This document shows, in pieces, positions 19,820 to 28,904 of a stretch of DNA of 64,000 bases. The position numbers and the translations under genes are program-made. Position 1 is the first letter of the stretch; each line of letters starts with the position of its first letter. A model generated the notes under the pieces. The model had not been told where the DNA came from and ran no database searches. It was given only the letters and a program-made list of their open reading frames with translations. This DNA is from Leclercia pneumoniae (GTDB taxonomy: Bacteria > Pseudomonadota > Gammaproteobacteria > Enterobacterales > Enterobacteriaceae): assembly GCF_017348915.1 (NCBI RefSeq), contig NZ_CP071383.1:2232001-2296000 (forward strand). The letters run 5' to 3'.

Positions 19820-20698
19820 ATGGATTTAACGCAGCTGGAAATGTTTAACGCCGTAGCACAGACGGGGAGCATCACCCTGGCGGCGCAGAAGGTGCACCGC
19901 GTCCCTTCTAACCTCACCACCCGTATTAAACAGCTGGAGGCCGACCTGGGCGTGGCGCTCTTTATCCGTGAAAACCAGCGCCTGCGGCTTTCTCCTGCCG
20001 GGCATAATTTTTTACGTTACAGCAGGCAGATCCTCGCCCTGGTGGATGAGGCGCGGATGGTGGTGGCCGGCGATGAACCTCAGGGACTTTTCTCTCTGGG
20101 GGCGCTGGAGAGTACCGCTGCGGTGCGCATTCCCGCCTCGCTGGCGCAATTCAACCAGCGCTATCCGCGCATACAATTCGCTCTGGCGACCGGTCCCTCC
20201 GGCACCATGATCGACGGCGTACTGGAGGGGACCCTCAGCGCGGCCTTCGTTGACGGGCCATTAACGCATCCGGAGCTGGAAGGGATGCCGGTCTACCGGG
20301 AAGAGATGATGCTGGTGGTGCCGGCGGGTCATGCGAAGGTGGCGCGCGCCACCGAGGTGAGCGGTCAGGACGTTTACGCGTTTCGCGCAAACTGCTCTTA
20401 TCGCCGCCATTTAGAAAGCTGGTTCCATGCCGACCGGGCCACGCCCGGTCGGATTCACGAGATGGAGTCTTATCACGGCATGCTGGCCTGCGTGATTGCC
20501 GGGGCGGGTATTGCCCTGATGCCGCGCTCGATGCTGGAAAGTATGCCCGGACATCATCAGGTCGAGGCCTGGCCGTTGGCCGAAAACTGGCGCTGTCTCA
20601 CCACCTGGCTGGTATGGCGCCGGGGAGCAATGACCCGGCAACTGGAGGCTTTTATAGCGCTGCTAAACGAACATCAGCCACCAGCGCCTTCTCCATAA
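19820..20698 (+). CDS. yneJ: LysR-family regulator YneJ (PtrR)
   Basis: 292 residues with an N-terminal winged helix-turn-helix ('[20 protein letters not shown]') and an effector-binding domain. Divergent from sad and syntenic with E. coli yneJ/ptrR, a repressor of sad and glnA-linked putrescine use. The 3' end overlaps the convergent acetyltransferase gene by 47 bp. Confidence 0.93.
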   Translation: MDLTQLEMFNAVAQTGSITLAAQKVHRVPSNLTTRIKQLEADLGVALFIRENQRLRLSPAGHNFLRYSRQILALVDEARMVVAGDEPQGLFSLGALESTAAVRIPASLAQFNQRYPRIQFALATGPSGTMIDGVLEGTLSAAFVDGPLTHPELEGMPVYREEMMLVVPAGHAKVARATEVSGQDVYAFRANCSYRRHLESWFHADRATPGRIHEMESYHGMLACVIAGAGIALMPRSMLESMPGHHQVEAWPLAENWRCLTTWLVWRRGAMTRQLEAFIALLNEHQPPAPSP

Positions 20699-21134
20699 AA
20701 TGGCTTAGCGGATCGGCGGTATAGGGCGGGAAAGCCTCGCAGAGCTGATATCCCTGCTGGGCATAAAGACGAATAGCGGCATCCTGCTTAATGCCCGTCT
20801 CAAGGCGGAGAGTATGGCAGCCGCGGCTCAGGGCTTCATCTTCCAGCGCCGCCAGCAATCGGTTTCCCAGGCGCTGCCCGCGATGCGTCGGATCGATATA
20901 GACCCGTTTCATCTCGCCGGTACCGTCACCGTTCAGCACAATGGCACCGCACCCCACGGCGCGTAGCTGCAGGTCGCGGATCGCCATCATAATCAGGCTG
21001 TCGGCGGGCAGCGCCGTCAAATCCAGCAGGTGGTTACTTTCAGCCGGGTAGAGTTCGCCTTGATACCGGTCAAGCGCGGCAATCAGCGTAACGATGTCCG
21101 GATGAGCGGGTGATTCAGAGGTAATGGAATACAT
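20652..21134 (-). CDS. GNAT-family N-acetyltransferase
   Basis: A 160-residue GNAT domain with CoA loop '[19 protein letters not shown]' and '[20 protein letters not shown]'. The ATG at 21134 has AGGAG upstream. The last 47 bp are shared antisense with the end of yneJ; both frames look genuine. It resembles amino-acid acetyltransferases of the YpeA/PA4026 kind; the substrate is not known. Confidence 0.85.
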   Translation of the reverse strand: MYSITSESPAHPDIVTLIAALDRYQGELYPAESNHLLDLTALPADSLIMMAIRDLQLRAVGCGAIVLNGDGTGEMKRVYIDPTHRGQRLGNRLLAALEDEALSRGCHTLRLETGIKQDAAIRLYAQQGYQLCEAFPPYTADPLSHFMEKALVADVRLAAL

Positions 21135-21286
21135 AGCAGGCTCCTTTTGTCGTTTTTCTCTACCCTACCCCTTCACTATGACGGGTTATTCATATTTTAA
21201 ACTTATAGCTACCCGCGCCCGTTGCGCCGCCCGTTCCCGCGGCGTAACGTTGAAGGCAGTTAACGGTTAAAACCTCAGGAAAAACA

Positions 21287-22231
21287 ATGCACACCAAAGC
21301 CCGTAAAGTGATGATTATTGGCGCCGGTAATGTCGGCACCTCCGCCGCTTACGCCCTGTTAAACCAGAATATCTGCGAAGAGCTACTGCTGGTGGATCTT
21401 GATAAGGCGCGCAGCGAGGGGCACGCCTGGGATCTGGCCGACGCCGCGGCCTATATGCCGGGGATGATGACCATTTCCACCCGCGAAGTGAGCGACTGCG
21501 CGGATGTGGATATCGCGGTGATCACCGTTTCCGGCGGCGCGTTAAAGCCCGGCCAGACCCGGCTAGATGAGCTGACCGCGACGGCTAACATTGTCAAAAG
21601 TATTGTGCCGCAGATGATGGCGGGAGGCTTTAAGGGCATTTTCCTGATCGCCACTAATCCGTGCGATATCATCACCTGGCAGGTGTGGCAACTCTCCGGC
21701 CTGCCGCGCAGCCAGGTGATCGGTACTGGCGTCTGGCTGGACACCACCCGTTTGCGCCGCACCCTTGCGCAAGCGCTGGATATTGGCGCCCAGAGCATCG
21801 ATGCCTTTATTCTGGGTGAACATGGGGATACCCAGTTCCCGGTGTGGTCGCACTCATCGGTCTACGGCTCACCTATCGCCGAAGTTTATCAACGCCATAC
21901 CGGCAATACCCTGGACTTCGACGCCCTGGCTGAACGCGTGCGCAAGCAAGGGTTTGAGATTTACGCCCGTAAAGGGTGCACCGAATTCGGTATCGCCGGA
22001 ACCATCGCTGAAATCTGCCGCAATATCTTTACTGGCAGCCACCGGGCGCTGGCGATCTCCTGCATTCTGCAGGGGGAATATGGCGTCGATGAGGTGGCAA
22101 TTGGCGTACCGGCCGTACTGGCGCAGAGCGGGGTTCAGCAGATTATCGAACTGAAACTGGCGGAAGAGGAGCAACAAAAATTCCGCCAGTCGGTAGAGGT
22201 CATTAAAGCCAATATTGCTCGCCTGCCCTGA
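21287..22231 (+). CDS. L-lactate dehydrogenase-like 2-hydroxyacid dehydrogenase
   Basis: 314 residues of the LDH/MDH superfamily. The Rossmann motif is 'IIGAGNVGTSAAYAL'. Catalytic residues are present: Arg92 in 'KPGQTR', Asn124 in 'ATNPCD', Asp152 and Arg155 in 'LDTTR', His179 in 'GEHGD'. The specificity position just before 'KPGQTR' is Leu86, where lactate dehydrogenases have Gln and malate dehydrogenases Arg. The substrate may therefore be a 2-hydroxy acid other than lactate or malate. AGGA precedes the ATG. It is convergent with the deoR gene of the sugar-acid operon, four bases away. Confidence 0.85.
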   Translation: MHTKARKVMIIGAGNVGTSAAYALLNQNICEELLLVDLDKARSEGHAWDLADAAAYMPGMMTISTREVSDCADVDIAVITVSGGALKPGQTRLDELTATANIVKSIVPQMMAGGFKGIFLIATNPCDIITWQVWQLSGLPRSQVIGTGVWLDTTRLRRTLAQALDIGAQSIDAFILGEHGDTQFPVWSHSSVYGSPIAEVYQRHTGNTLDFDALAERVRKQGFEIYARKGCTEFGIAGTIAEICRNIFTGSHRALAISCILQGEYGVDEVAIGVPAVLAQSGVQQIIELKLAEEEQQKFRQSVEVIKANIARLP

Positions 22232-22254
22232 CGCTCAGGGTGCCAGCGTCAGGG
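22226..22254. terminator. Inverted repeat at the convergent end of ldh-like gene and deoR
   Basis: A 10-bp perfect stem: CCCTGACGCT (22226-22235) and AGCGTCAGGG (22245-22254), spanning the stop codons of both genes. No T-run is visible, so it may act as a two-way hairpin or as an RNA 3' stabiliser. Confidence 0.5.
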
Positions 22255-22996
22255 TGGCGTCGAGCTGACTTAGCGTCTGTTGCGCATCTTCATCCAGATG
22301 GCGGTCGGTCACGATATCGGTCAGCGAGTGAAGGTGCGCAACGTTAAACAGCGACCAGGCGCCATACTTTGAGCTGTCTGCCAGCAGTACACGACGGCGG
22401 GCGTTAGCAATCAGATCGCGCTTTAACGCCGCTTTTTCTTCCGTGGGCGAGGTTATGCCTCGCTCCACATCCCAGCCATTACAGCTGACAAACGCAATAT
22501 CCGGCCAGATGTTTTGCAGCAGACGGCGGCCATGTTCGCCGATGCAGGATTGGCTGGAGTCATCGATGCGCCCACCAATAATGGTGACCTCAATCTGCTT
22601 AAACTCTGAAAGAAATAGCGCGATATGCAGATCGCTGGTAATGACGCGAAGCGGCAAATGCGTCAGCTGTCGCGCAAGTTCAATCATGGTGGTGCCGGCA
22701 TCCAGCACCACCGCATCGCCGGCCTTAACGAAGCTTGCCGCCGCGCAGGCGATGGCATGTTTTTCAGCCAGGCTGCGCTGCATCTTTTCACTGGTGGTGG
22801 GCTGGGAAGGAATAAACCGGTTCAGGGTTACGCCGCCGTGGGTACGGCTGATAACCCCCTCCTGATCGAGCTTAATCAAATCCCGACGTATGGTCGCCGG
22901 GGAGGCGTCAGTCACGGCTACCAGCTGGTCAACCGTCACCAGATTGTGCCCCTTCAGGTAGTCCATTATCTGCTCTAACCGGTTATATCCCTTCAT
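22235..22996 (-). CDS. DeoR/GlpR-family repressor
   Basis: 253 residues. The N-terminal helix-turn-helix reads '[20 protein letters not shown]' and the sugar-phosphate sensor domain has '[13 protein letters not shown]' and '[11 protein letters not shown]'. Such repressors normally respond to a phosphorylated sugar intermediate. It is the third gene of dtnK-pdxA2-deoR, one base after pdxA2. Its likely operators are the TGATTG-based inverted repeats between dtnK and the dehydrogenase operon. Confidence 0.92.
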   Translation of the reverse strand: MKGYNRLEQIMDYLKGHNLVTVDQLVAVTDASPATIRRDLIKLDQEGVISRTHGGVTLNRFIPSQPTTSEKMQRSLAEKHAIACAAASFVKAGDAVVLDAGTTMIELARQLTHLPLRVITSDLHIALFLSEFKQIEVTIIGGRIDDSSQSCIGEHGRRLLQNIWPDIAFVSCNGWDVERGITSPTEEKAALKRDLIANARRRVLLADSSKYGAWSLFNVAHLHSLTDIVTDRHLDEDAQQTLSQLDATLTLAP

Positions 22997-22997
22997 A

Positions 22998-23984
22998 TTA
23001 TTCCCGTGTGATTTGCATCGCTAACTGGATAGAAACCGTCATGCTCTCAGACTTCGCTTTACCTGTCCACGCAATGTCGAACGCGGTGCCATGGTCAGCG
23101 GAAGTGCGGATAAACGGCAGCCCGGCGGTGATGTTGACACCATCATAAAACCCAAGCAGTTTCAAGGGAATATGCCCCTGATCGTGATACATCGCCACCA
23201 CCATGTCATACATACCTTCATGGCACTGCATAAAGACCGTGTCCGGCGGGCAGGGTCCAAAGACATTCAGCCCCTGCGCTTTCATCGCCTCGACGGCCGG
23301 GCCAACGATGGTGATCTCTTCATCGCCAAAAAGACCATTCTCTCCCGCGTGCGGGTTCACCCCCGCCACGGCGATGCGCGGGTTGGTGTAGCCTACGCGC
23401 TTAAGGAAGGTATCGGCAATGCCAATCACCGTTTTTACCCTTTCCGGGTTCAGGGTATCAAGGAATTTGCGCAACGCAATGTGGGTGGTGATGTGAATGA
23501 CCTTAAGCTGATCGGTATAGAGCACCATCGCGTAGTCTTTACTGTCGGTCAGATGTGCCAGCAGCTCGGTGTGCCCTGGATAGAGATGGCCCGCCAGATG
23601 CAGCGCTTCTTTATTTAGCGGAGCGGTGGCAATGGCTTTTACCTCTCCGGCCATCGCCAGCTCGGTAGCGCGACGCACGCAGCGATAGGCCAGATCGCCG
23701 GCCTGAGCCTGTACCACGCCGGGCTGCAAGGCCTGCGGATCGGCCAGGGGTTCGTCGAGCACGTTGATGATAGCCGGGCCAAAGTGGGCATCGCTGACGC
23801 GGGTAATCATCCGTAATTCGGCCGCAGGTGTAATGCCCTTCTCCAGTACGCGCTGCAGCGTCACTGCGCATCCCACCACCACGATCGGTGCACCAGAGAG
23901 TTCCCCCCCGGTCAGGGATTTGATAATGATCTCCGGGCCGATGCCCGCCGGGTCGCCCATCGTTACAGCAATGATATTAGTCAC
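22998..23984 (-). CDS. pdxA2: PdxA2-type 4-phospho-sugar-acid dehydrogenase
   Basis: 328 residues of the PdxA family. Metal-binding histidines are seen in '[10 protein letters not shown]', 'ITTHIALR' and '[10 protein letters not shown]'. True PdxA acts in vitamin B6 synthesis; homologues beside a DUF1537 kinase oxidise and decarboxylate 4-phospho-D-threonate or D-erythronate to dihydroxyacetone phosphate. The start overlaps dtnK by 8 bp. The kinase partner and the regulator support the catabolic role. Confidence 0.9.
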   Translation of the reverse strand: MTNIIAVTMGDPAGIGPEIIIKSLTGGELSGAPIVVVGCAVTLQRVLEKGITPAAELRMITRVSDAHFGPAIINVLDEPLADPQALQPGVVQAQAGDLAYRCVRRATELAMAGEVKAIATAPLNKEALHLAGHLYPGHTELLAHLTDSKDYAMVLYTDQLKVIHITTHIALRKFLDTLNPERVKTVIGIADTFLKRVGYTNPRIAVAGVNPHAGENGLFGDEEITIVGPAVEAMKAQGLNVFGPCPPDTVFMQCHEGMYDMVVAMYHDQGHIPLKLLGFYDGVNITAGLPFIRTSADHGTAFDIAWTGKAKSESMTVSIQLAMQITRE

Positions 23985-25194
23985 TCATCTTCTCCTCGAT
24001 AAAATGCAGAACCTCAAGCAGCATGGTTTCACTACCAAAACCGCCCGCTTTGGTCATGACTGGCCCCTGCCAGCGACAACCTAAAAACCGACCGAAGGGT
24101 ACGCAGCGCGCCACCTGCCCGGTGATTTCAAACCCTTCGGCGTGAAGCGCACTGGCTACCGCCATTGCCACATCCCCCCCGGAGACATATAACGCTGCCG
24201 GGTTACTGCTCTCCAGCACCTGGCTCGTGAGCGCGCCCAGACATGTGCTGATTTGCTCACCCAGCTCCGCACGACTCAGCTCGTACTGTTGGCACAGCAC
24301 GTCAATTTGATGACGCGCGGCGTGATCGGAACAGGTGTGCACCACGCAGTGTTCTCCAGCCGCCAGCGCCACACTAATCTGCTGCGCATAACCGCTTATT
24401 CCGTCGCGAAAGAGATCGGTGATGTCGATAAAGATAGAGCGGACGTTCTGCTGCTGGCGTACTCGCAGAATCTGCTTTTGCGCGATTTCACTCATCGAGC
24501 CAACCACCGCCAATAAAGGACGCGGACGCGCCAGGTGACGCGCCAGGGCATCACACAGTCCGGCGGAACCCACCAGCAACGGACGCGGGTCGCAGGCTGC
24601 GGCTACGGCCATGATCTGATCCAGATCGTCATCGCTCTGGGCATCCACAATCAGTAATCGGGTGTCGCCAGTCAGGGCTGCGGCCAGGGTCGACGCCGTA
24701 ACCACCTGGCTTGACAGCGCCGTCTGCTCTGCCAGCACTGCGGCAATCTGCGCATGACGCACGGGCGTTTTGGGGTCGCTGGCGAATTCGGTTTCCGTCA
24801 CCGGTAGGCCGAACACGCGACAGACACCCTGCTCGGTGGTACGCCCGGCCTGCGGAAACGCCGGCGCGATAATCGCCTGACGCTGGCCGGTCGCCTGCAG
24901 AAGCGCCTCCACTTCCGCCCCGGGATTACCCCGCAGGGTGGAGTCGATTTTTTTCACCTGCCACTGTGCCTGGCGCATTTCAGCACCATAGCCCGCCACC
25001 TTTTCAGCGGCCTCTGATGCCGTTAGCGCCCGGCTATCGCTATTAATAACCAGCGCGTCGGCATGACCGGTAAAGGGGGTCTGAAACGCCACACTGACTT
25101 TTTTACCGCGCAACGCCAGGCTCACCCCCGCATCGTTAGCCCCGGTAAAGTCATCGGCAATGACTACGACCTCTCTTTTGCTGTTCACTTTCAT
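23977..25194 (-). CDS. dtnK: Four-carbon sugar-acid kinase (DUF1537, DtnK-like)
   Basis: 405 residues from the ATG at 25194 (GGAGTGGGG upstream); a GTG at 25200 is the alternative. The N-terminal substrate domain begins 'VVVIADDFTGANDAG', the family signature. The C-terminal nucleotide domain has 'YVSGGDVAMAVA' and 'PVMTKAGGFG'. Known relatives phosphorylate D-threonate (DtnK), L-threonate (LtnK) or other four-carbon acids (OtnK). With PdxA2 next to it, D-threonate or erythronate is the leading guess, but the specificity cannot be read directly. Confidence 0.88.
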   Translation of the reverse strand: MKVNSKREVVVIADDFTGANDAGVSLALRGKKVSVAFQTPFTGHADALVINSDSRALTASEAAEKVAGYGAEMRQAQWQVKKIDSTLRGNPGAEVEALLQATGQRQAIIAPAFPQAGRTTEQGVCRVFGLPVTETEFASDPKTPVRHAQIAAVLAEQTALSSQVVTASTLAAALTGDTRLLIVDAQSDDDLDQIMAVAAACDPRPLLVGSAGLCDALARHLARPRPLLAVVGSMSEIAQKQILRVRQQQNVRSIFIDITDLFRDGISGYAQQISVALAAGEHCVVHTCSDHAARHQIDVLCQQYELSRAELGEQISTCLGALTSQVLESSNPAALYVSGGDVAMAVASALHAEGFEITGQVARCVPFGRFLGCRWQGPVMTKAGGFGSETMLLEVLHFIEEKMSD

Positions 25195-25231
25195 CCCCAC
25201 TCCGGTTTGTATTTCTTGTTAATGATTATAT

Positions 25232-25283
25232 TCAATCATGATTGATTATATGTGAGCAAGATCAAGTTATTCAGTTCGTGAAT
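25232..25283. promoter_or_regulatory. Operator-like palindromes, divergent sugar-acid promoters
   Basis: A perfect 14-bp palindrome, TCAATCATGATTGA, lies at 25232-25245, 38 bp upstream of the dtnK start. A second dyad, ATTCA-GTTCG-TGAAT, lies at 25269-25283. The hexamer TGATTG recurs in the distal repeat at 25310-25345. The likely binder is the DeoR repressor encoded by the leftward operon. Confidence 0.6.
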
Positions 25284-25309
25284 AAATTATAAATTTAAGG
25301 ACACGATGA

Positions 25310-25345
25310 CTGTGATTGTCTTGTAATGAGCGAAATCAATCACAG
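25310..25345. promoter_or_regulatory. Long inverted repeat before the Fe-dehydrogenase operon
   Basis: CTGTGATTG (25310-25318) and CAATCACAG (25337-25345) are perfect 9-bp arms, 27 bp apart from centre to centre. The repeat ends 21 bp before the GTG start at 25367. Its TGATTG core matches the palindrome on the dtnK side, suggesting one regulator for both operons. Confidence 0.6.
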
Positions 25346-25366
25346 ACACAGCAACAGGAGATTCAT

Positions 25367-26512
25367 GTGTTAACCATCAACAGTACGATCATCAGCGGCG
25401 CGGGCGCTATCCCCGCCATTGCCCCCCTGCTGGCAGGTAAAACGCGTCTATTACTGGTCACCGACGGCAATATCGCCCGTCTTGACGCCGCCCGCTCCAT
25501 CCGCAGCCTGCTGGAGGCCGATGGCCGCCAGCTCAGCGTGATTGACAGTGTGCCACCCGAGCCCACCAGCCACGACGTGCGCGCCCTGCTGGCTGAAACA
25601 AAAGAGACCGCCTTCGATCTGGTGGTCGGCGTAGGTGGCGGCAGCGTACTGGATGTGGCCAAACTGCTTTCGGTGCTGTGTCATCCCCACTCCCCTGGGC
25701 TGGATACCCTGCTGGCAGGCGAAAAACCGCAGGTTCGCCTCCCCTCGTTGCTGATTCCGGCCAGCGCCGGCACCGGTTCCGAGGCAACGCCAAACGCGAT
25801 TCTCGCGATTCCCGAGCAGAGCACCAAGGTTGGCATCATTTCCCCCGTGCTGCTGCCAGATTATGTCGCGCTGCTGCCGGAGTTAACGACCAGCATGCCG
25901 CCGCATATTGCCTCTTCAACGGGTATTGATGCCCTCTGCCATCTGATTGAGTGTTTCACCGCAACCGTGGCCAACCCGGTAAGCGATAACGCGGCGCTGA
26001 CGGGGCTGCGCAAATTGTTGAACAACATTGAAACCGCCTGCGCCGAGCCGCACAACCTGGCCGCGAAGCTGGAGATGTTGTGGGCCTCTTACTACGGCGG
26101 CGTCGCCATTGCCCATGCGGGCACCCATCTGGTTCATGCCCTCTCTTATCCTCTGGGCGGGACGTACCATCTGCCCCATGGCGTGGCGAATGCCATTTTG
26201 CTGGCCCCCTGCATGCGCGTGGTTCGTCCGGATGCCGTTGAGAAATTTGCACAAGTGTGGGATCTGGTTCCCGGCGCCGACACCTCCCTGTCGATGGAAG
26301 AGAAGTCGCACGCGCTGGTGGACTACTTCGCCGCCCTGGTACGTCGCCTGAATTTACCCGACAACCTCGAAACGTTGGGGGTCCCGCGCGATGACATCGC
26401 CTCTCTGAGCGATGCCGCCCTGAACGTAAAACGTCTGATGAATAATGCCCCGCGCCAGGTCAGCCATGCCGAGGTCGCAGGTATTTATCAGACTCTGTTT
26501 CCAGCCAGTTAA
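25367..26512 (+). CDS. Iron-containing alcohol dehydrogenase
   Basis: 381 residues from the GTG at 25367 (AGGAGA upstream). Group III dehydrogenase: NAD motif 'GVGGGSVLDVAK'. The metal ligands are Asp and His in 'STGIDALCHLIECF' and the two histidines of 'HALSYPLGGTYHLPHGVAN'. All four appear intact. First gene of a six-gene rightward operon. By context it may reduce or oxidise a short aldehyde released by the lyase encoded next; the substrate is inferred only. Confidence 0.9.
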   Translation: MLTINSTIISGAGAIPAIAPLLAGKTRLLLVTDGNIARLDAARSIRSLLEADGRQLSVIDSVPPEPTSHDVRALLAETKETAFDLVVGVGGGSVLDVAKLLSVLCHPHSPGLDTLLAGEKPQVRLPSLLIPASAGTGSEATPNAILAIPEQSTKVGIISPVLLPDYVALLPELTTSMPPHIASSTGIDALCHLIECFTATVANPVSDNAALTGLRKLLNNIETACAEPHNLAAKLEMLWASYYGGVAIAHAGTHLVHALSYPLGGTYHLPHGVANAILLAPCMRVVRPDAVEKFAQVWDLVPGADTSLSMEEKSHALVDYFAALVRRLNLPDNLETLGVPRDDIASLSDAALNVKRLMNNAPRQVSHAEVAGIYQTLFPAS

Positions 26513-26529
26513 CTTCAAAGGAGTGTGTA

Positions 26530-27414
26530 ATGCGTAACAACATTGAGGGCGTGCTGACGGCGATCGTCACCCCCTTCACCGACGACGGGGCGCTGCACCT
26601 GCCGGGACTAAAACGTCAGATCCAGCGTCAGCTGGCGGCGGGCAACGGCATCTTTTGTGGCGGTACTAACGGAGAGTTCTTTGTGCTGACCGAAGAGGAA
26701 AAAGTGGCCGTCACCCGCACCTGCGTGGAAGAGGTGGCCGGGCGCGCACCGGTGGTGGCACATATTGGCGAAATTTCGACCCGGGCAACGATTCGTCTGG
26801 GTAAACAGGTCGAGGCGCTGGGGGTGGACGCGGTCTCCGTTATCACTCCGTGGTTCGTTCCGCTCACCCAGGCTGAATTGATCGCCCACTACACCACCAT
26901 TGCCGATGCGCTGAACGTACCGGTGTTCCTCTACAACATCCCGGCGCGAACCGGCAACACCATCGCGCCTGAGACGGCCCGGGCGCTGGCCGCTCATCCC
27001 AATATTATCGGCATTAAAGACAGCGCGGGGAGCCATGAGAGCCTGAGCGGTTTTCTGAAAGCCGTTGAAGATATTGACGGTTTTGACGTGCTGAATGGCC
27101 CGGATTCGCTCATTCATCAGGGCTTTGTTGAAGGATGCTCCGCCTGTATTTCTGGCCTGGCGAACGTGGCGCCGAACGAAATCAACGCCATCTGGGCACG
27201 TTTTCGTGCCGGGGATATCGCGGGCTCGCGGCAGGCCCAGGAGAGCGTGACCGATCTCCGTACCCGACTGTACAGCGTCGCTTTTTCGCCTGCGGCCGTG
27301 AAAAAAGCGCTGCAGGTCATGGGTGAAGAGGTGGGAGAGAGCCGCTACGCGGTGGCTTTCGATGCGCAACAAACAGAACAGATCCGCCAGATAGTGACGA
27401 AGTCACTGCAGTAA
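26530..27414 (+). CDS. DapA/NanA-superfamily lyase (2-oxo-acid aldolase)
   Basis: A 294-residue class I aldolase. Schiff-base Lys in 'IIGIKDSAG', partner Tyr in 'VFLYNIPARTGN'. The carboxylate-binding loop is 'GGTNGEFFVLT', not the GTTGE of dihydrodipicolinate synthase or the GSTGE of N-acetylneuraminate lyase. This points to another 2-oxo-3-deoxy sugar acid as substrate. AAGGAG precedes the ATG, 17 bp after the dehydrogenase gene. Confidence 0.88.
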   Translation: MRNNIEGVLTAIVTPFTDDGALHLPGLKRQIQRQLAAGNGIFCGGTNGEFFVLTEEEKVAVTRTCVEEVAGRAPVVAHIGEISTRATIRLGKQVEALGVDAVSVITPWFVPLTQAELIAHYTTIADALNVPVFLYNIPARTGNTIAPETARALAAHPNIIGIKDSAGSHESLSGFLKAVEDIDGFDVLNGPDSLIHQGFVEGCSACISGLANVAPNEINAIWARFRAGDIAGSRQAQESVTDLRTRLYSVAFSPAAVKKALQVMGEEVGESRYAVAFDAQQTEQIRQIVTKSLQ

Positions 27415-27490
27415 CCGGCGTTTGCTTTCGTCCATAAGAATTCGGGTGCCCTCTGCGCCCAGGATTCATACGCCCTGAAGAGAGGCTAAG

Positions 27491-28903
27491 ATGAACAACT
27501 TTACCGCTGAAGATACCCTCATCATCGTAGGCATTGTGATTGTCTACATTCTGTTTACTACCTGGCTGACGTTCCGGTTACGCAGTAAAAACACCGGCGA
27601 TTTTATGGAAGGCTCGCGCGCGATGCCGGCGTTTATCGTCGGGATCCTGCTGATGTCGGAATACATTGGTGCGAAATCCACGATCGGTACCGCGCAGGCG
27701 GCGTTTGAAGATGGCTTTGCCGCCTCCTGGTCAGTCATCGGCGCGGCTATCGGCTTCCCGCTGTTTGGGCTGCTGCTGGTGAAACGCATCTACAGCACCG
27801 GCAAGATCACCATCTCCGGGGCGATTGCCGAAAAATACGGCACCAGCACCAAAAACATTATCTCCATCATTATGATCTACGCCCTGCTGCTGGTGAACGT
27901 GGGTAACTACGTGAGCGGCGCGGCGGCGATTTCGACGGTACTGAAGGTGAACTTGCCTGTTGCCGCCTTTATCACCGCCATCGTCAGTACCTTCTATTTC
28001 GCTTTTGGCGGCATGAAGGGGGTGGCGTGGGTGACCCTGCTGCACAGCGCCCTGAAGTATTTCGGTATCCTGGTGATTATGGGCTTCGCCTTGTCTAAAA
28101 CCGGCGGCTTTACCCCCATGATTGAACAGATGCCATCTTACTACTGGACCTGGGACGGCAATATCGGCGCCAGCACCATTGTCGCCTGGCTGATTGGCAC
28201 CATCGGCTCCATTTTCTGTACCCAGTTCGTGATTCAGGCCATTTCCTCCACGAAAGATGTGAAGTCAGCTAAACGTTCCACCTGGATCGCGTTCTTCTTC
28301 TGCCTGCCCATCGCGCTGGCGATTGCGGTAATTGGCGTGGCGGCGAAGTACCTGCATCCGGAGATTAACAGCCTGTACGCAATGCCTATCTTCCTGCAGG
28401 ACATGAATCCGTGGCTGGCGGGACTGGTGACAACGTCACTTGTTGCCTCCATCTTTGTCAGCGTCAGCACCGTGGCGCTCGCTATCGCCTCGCTGGTAGT
28501 AAAAGATTTCTACGTGCCCTACCGCAACCCGACCCCGGAGCAGGAGTTTAAAGCGACCCGCTGGCTGTCGTTGTTGATTGGCTTCCTACCGTTAATCTTT
28601 GTGCTGCTGGTCCCGGAAGTCCTGAAGCTGTCGTTCTTTACTCGCGCTATTCGTCTGTCGATTACGGTTGTGGCCATCATCGCCTTCTACGCACCGTTCT
28701 TTAAGAGCGCCCGCGGGGCGAATGCCGGGCTGATTGGCGCCTGCGTAGTCACCTCGGTCTGGTATCTGCTGGGCGATCCGTTTGGAATTAACAATATGTA
28801 TATTGCGCTGGTCACCCCGGCGGTGATTATGGTTCTCGACCGTTTGATCCCCAATAAAGCGGATCGCAAAGCGCCTGCCCCTGTTCAACATAATGGAGTC
28901 TGA
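27491..28903 (+). CDS. Sodium:solute symporter (SSS family)
   Basis: 470 residues with about 13 membrane helices. N-terminal 'FTTWLTFRLRSKNTGDFMEG' and 'LLMSEYIGAKSTIGTAQAAF' are typical of the SSS/LeuT fold, with sodium-coupled uptake. Some members of this family import sialic acids, but family membership alone does not set the substrate. Third gene of the operon; the next start is one base past its stop. Confidence 0.9.
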   Translation: MNNFTAEDTLIIVGIVIVYILFTTWLTFRLRSKNTGDFMEGSRAMPAFIVGILLMSEYIGAKSTIGTAQAAFEDGFAASWSVIGAAIGFPLFGLLLVKRIYSTGKITISGAIAEKYGTSTKNIISIIMIYALLLVNVGNYVSGAAAISTVLKVNLPVAAFITAIVSTFYFAFGGMKGVAWVTLLHSALKYFGILVIMGFALSKTGGFTPMIEQMPSYYWTWDGNIGASTIVAWLIGTIGSIFCTQFVIQAISSTKDVKSAKRSTWIAFFFCLPIALAIAVIGVAAKYLHPEINSLYAMPIFLQDMNPWLAGLVTTSLVASIFVSVSTVALAIASLVVKDFYVPYRNPTPEQEFKATRWLSLLIGFLPLIFVLLVPEVLKLSFFTRAIRLSITVVAIIAFYAPFFKSARGANAGLIGACVVTSVWYLLGDPFGINNMYIALVTPAVIMVLDRLIPNKADRKAPAPVQHNGV

Positions 28904-28904
28904 T

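Noticed and set aside
26608..27372. A 254-codon leftward frame opposite the lyase gene
   Set aside because: Antisense shadow of a conserved aldolase gene.
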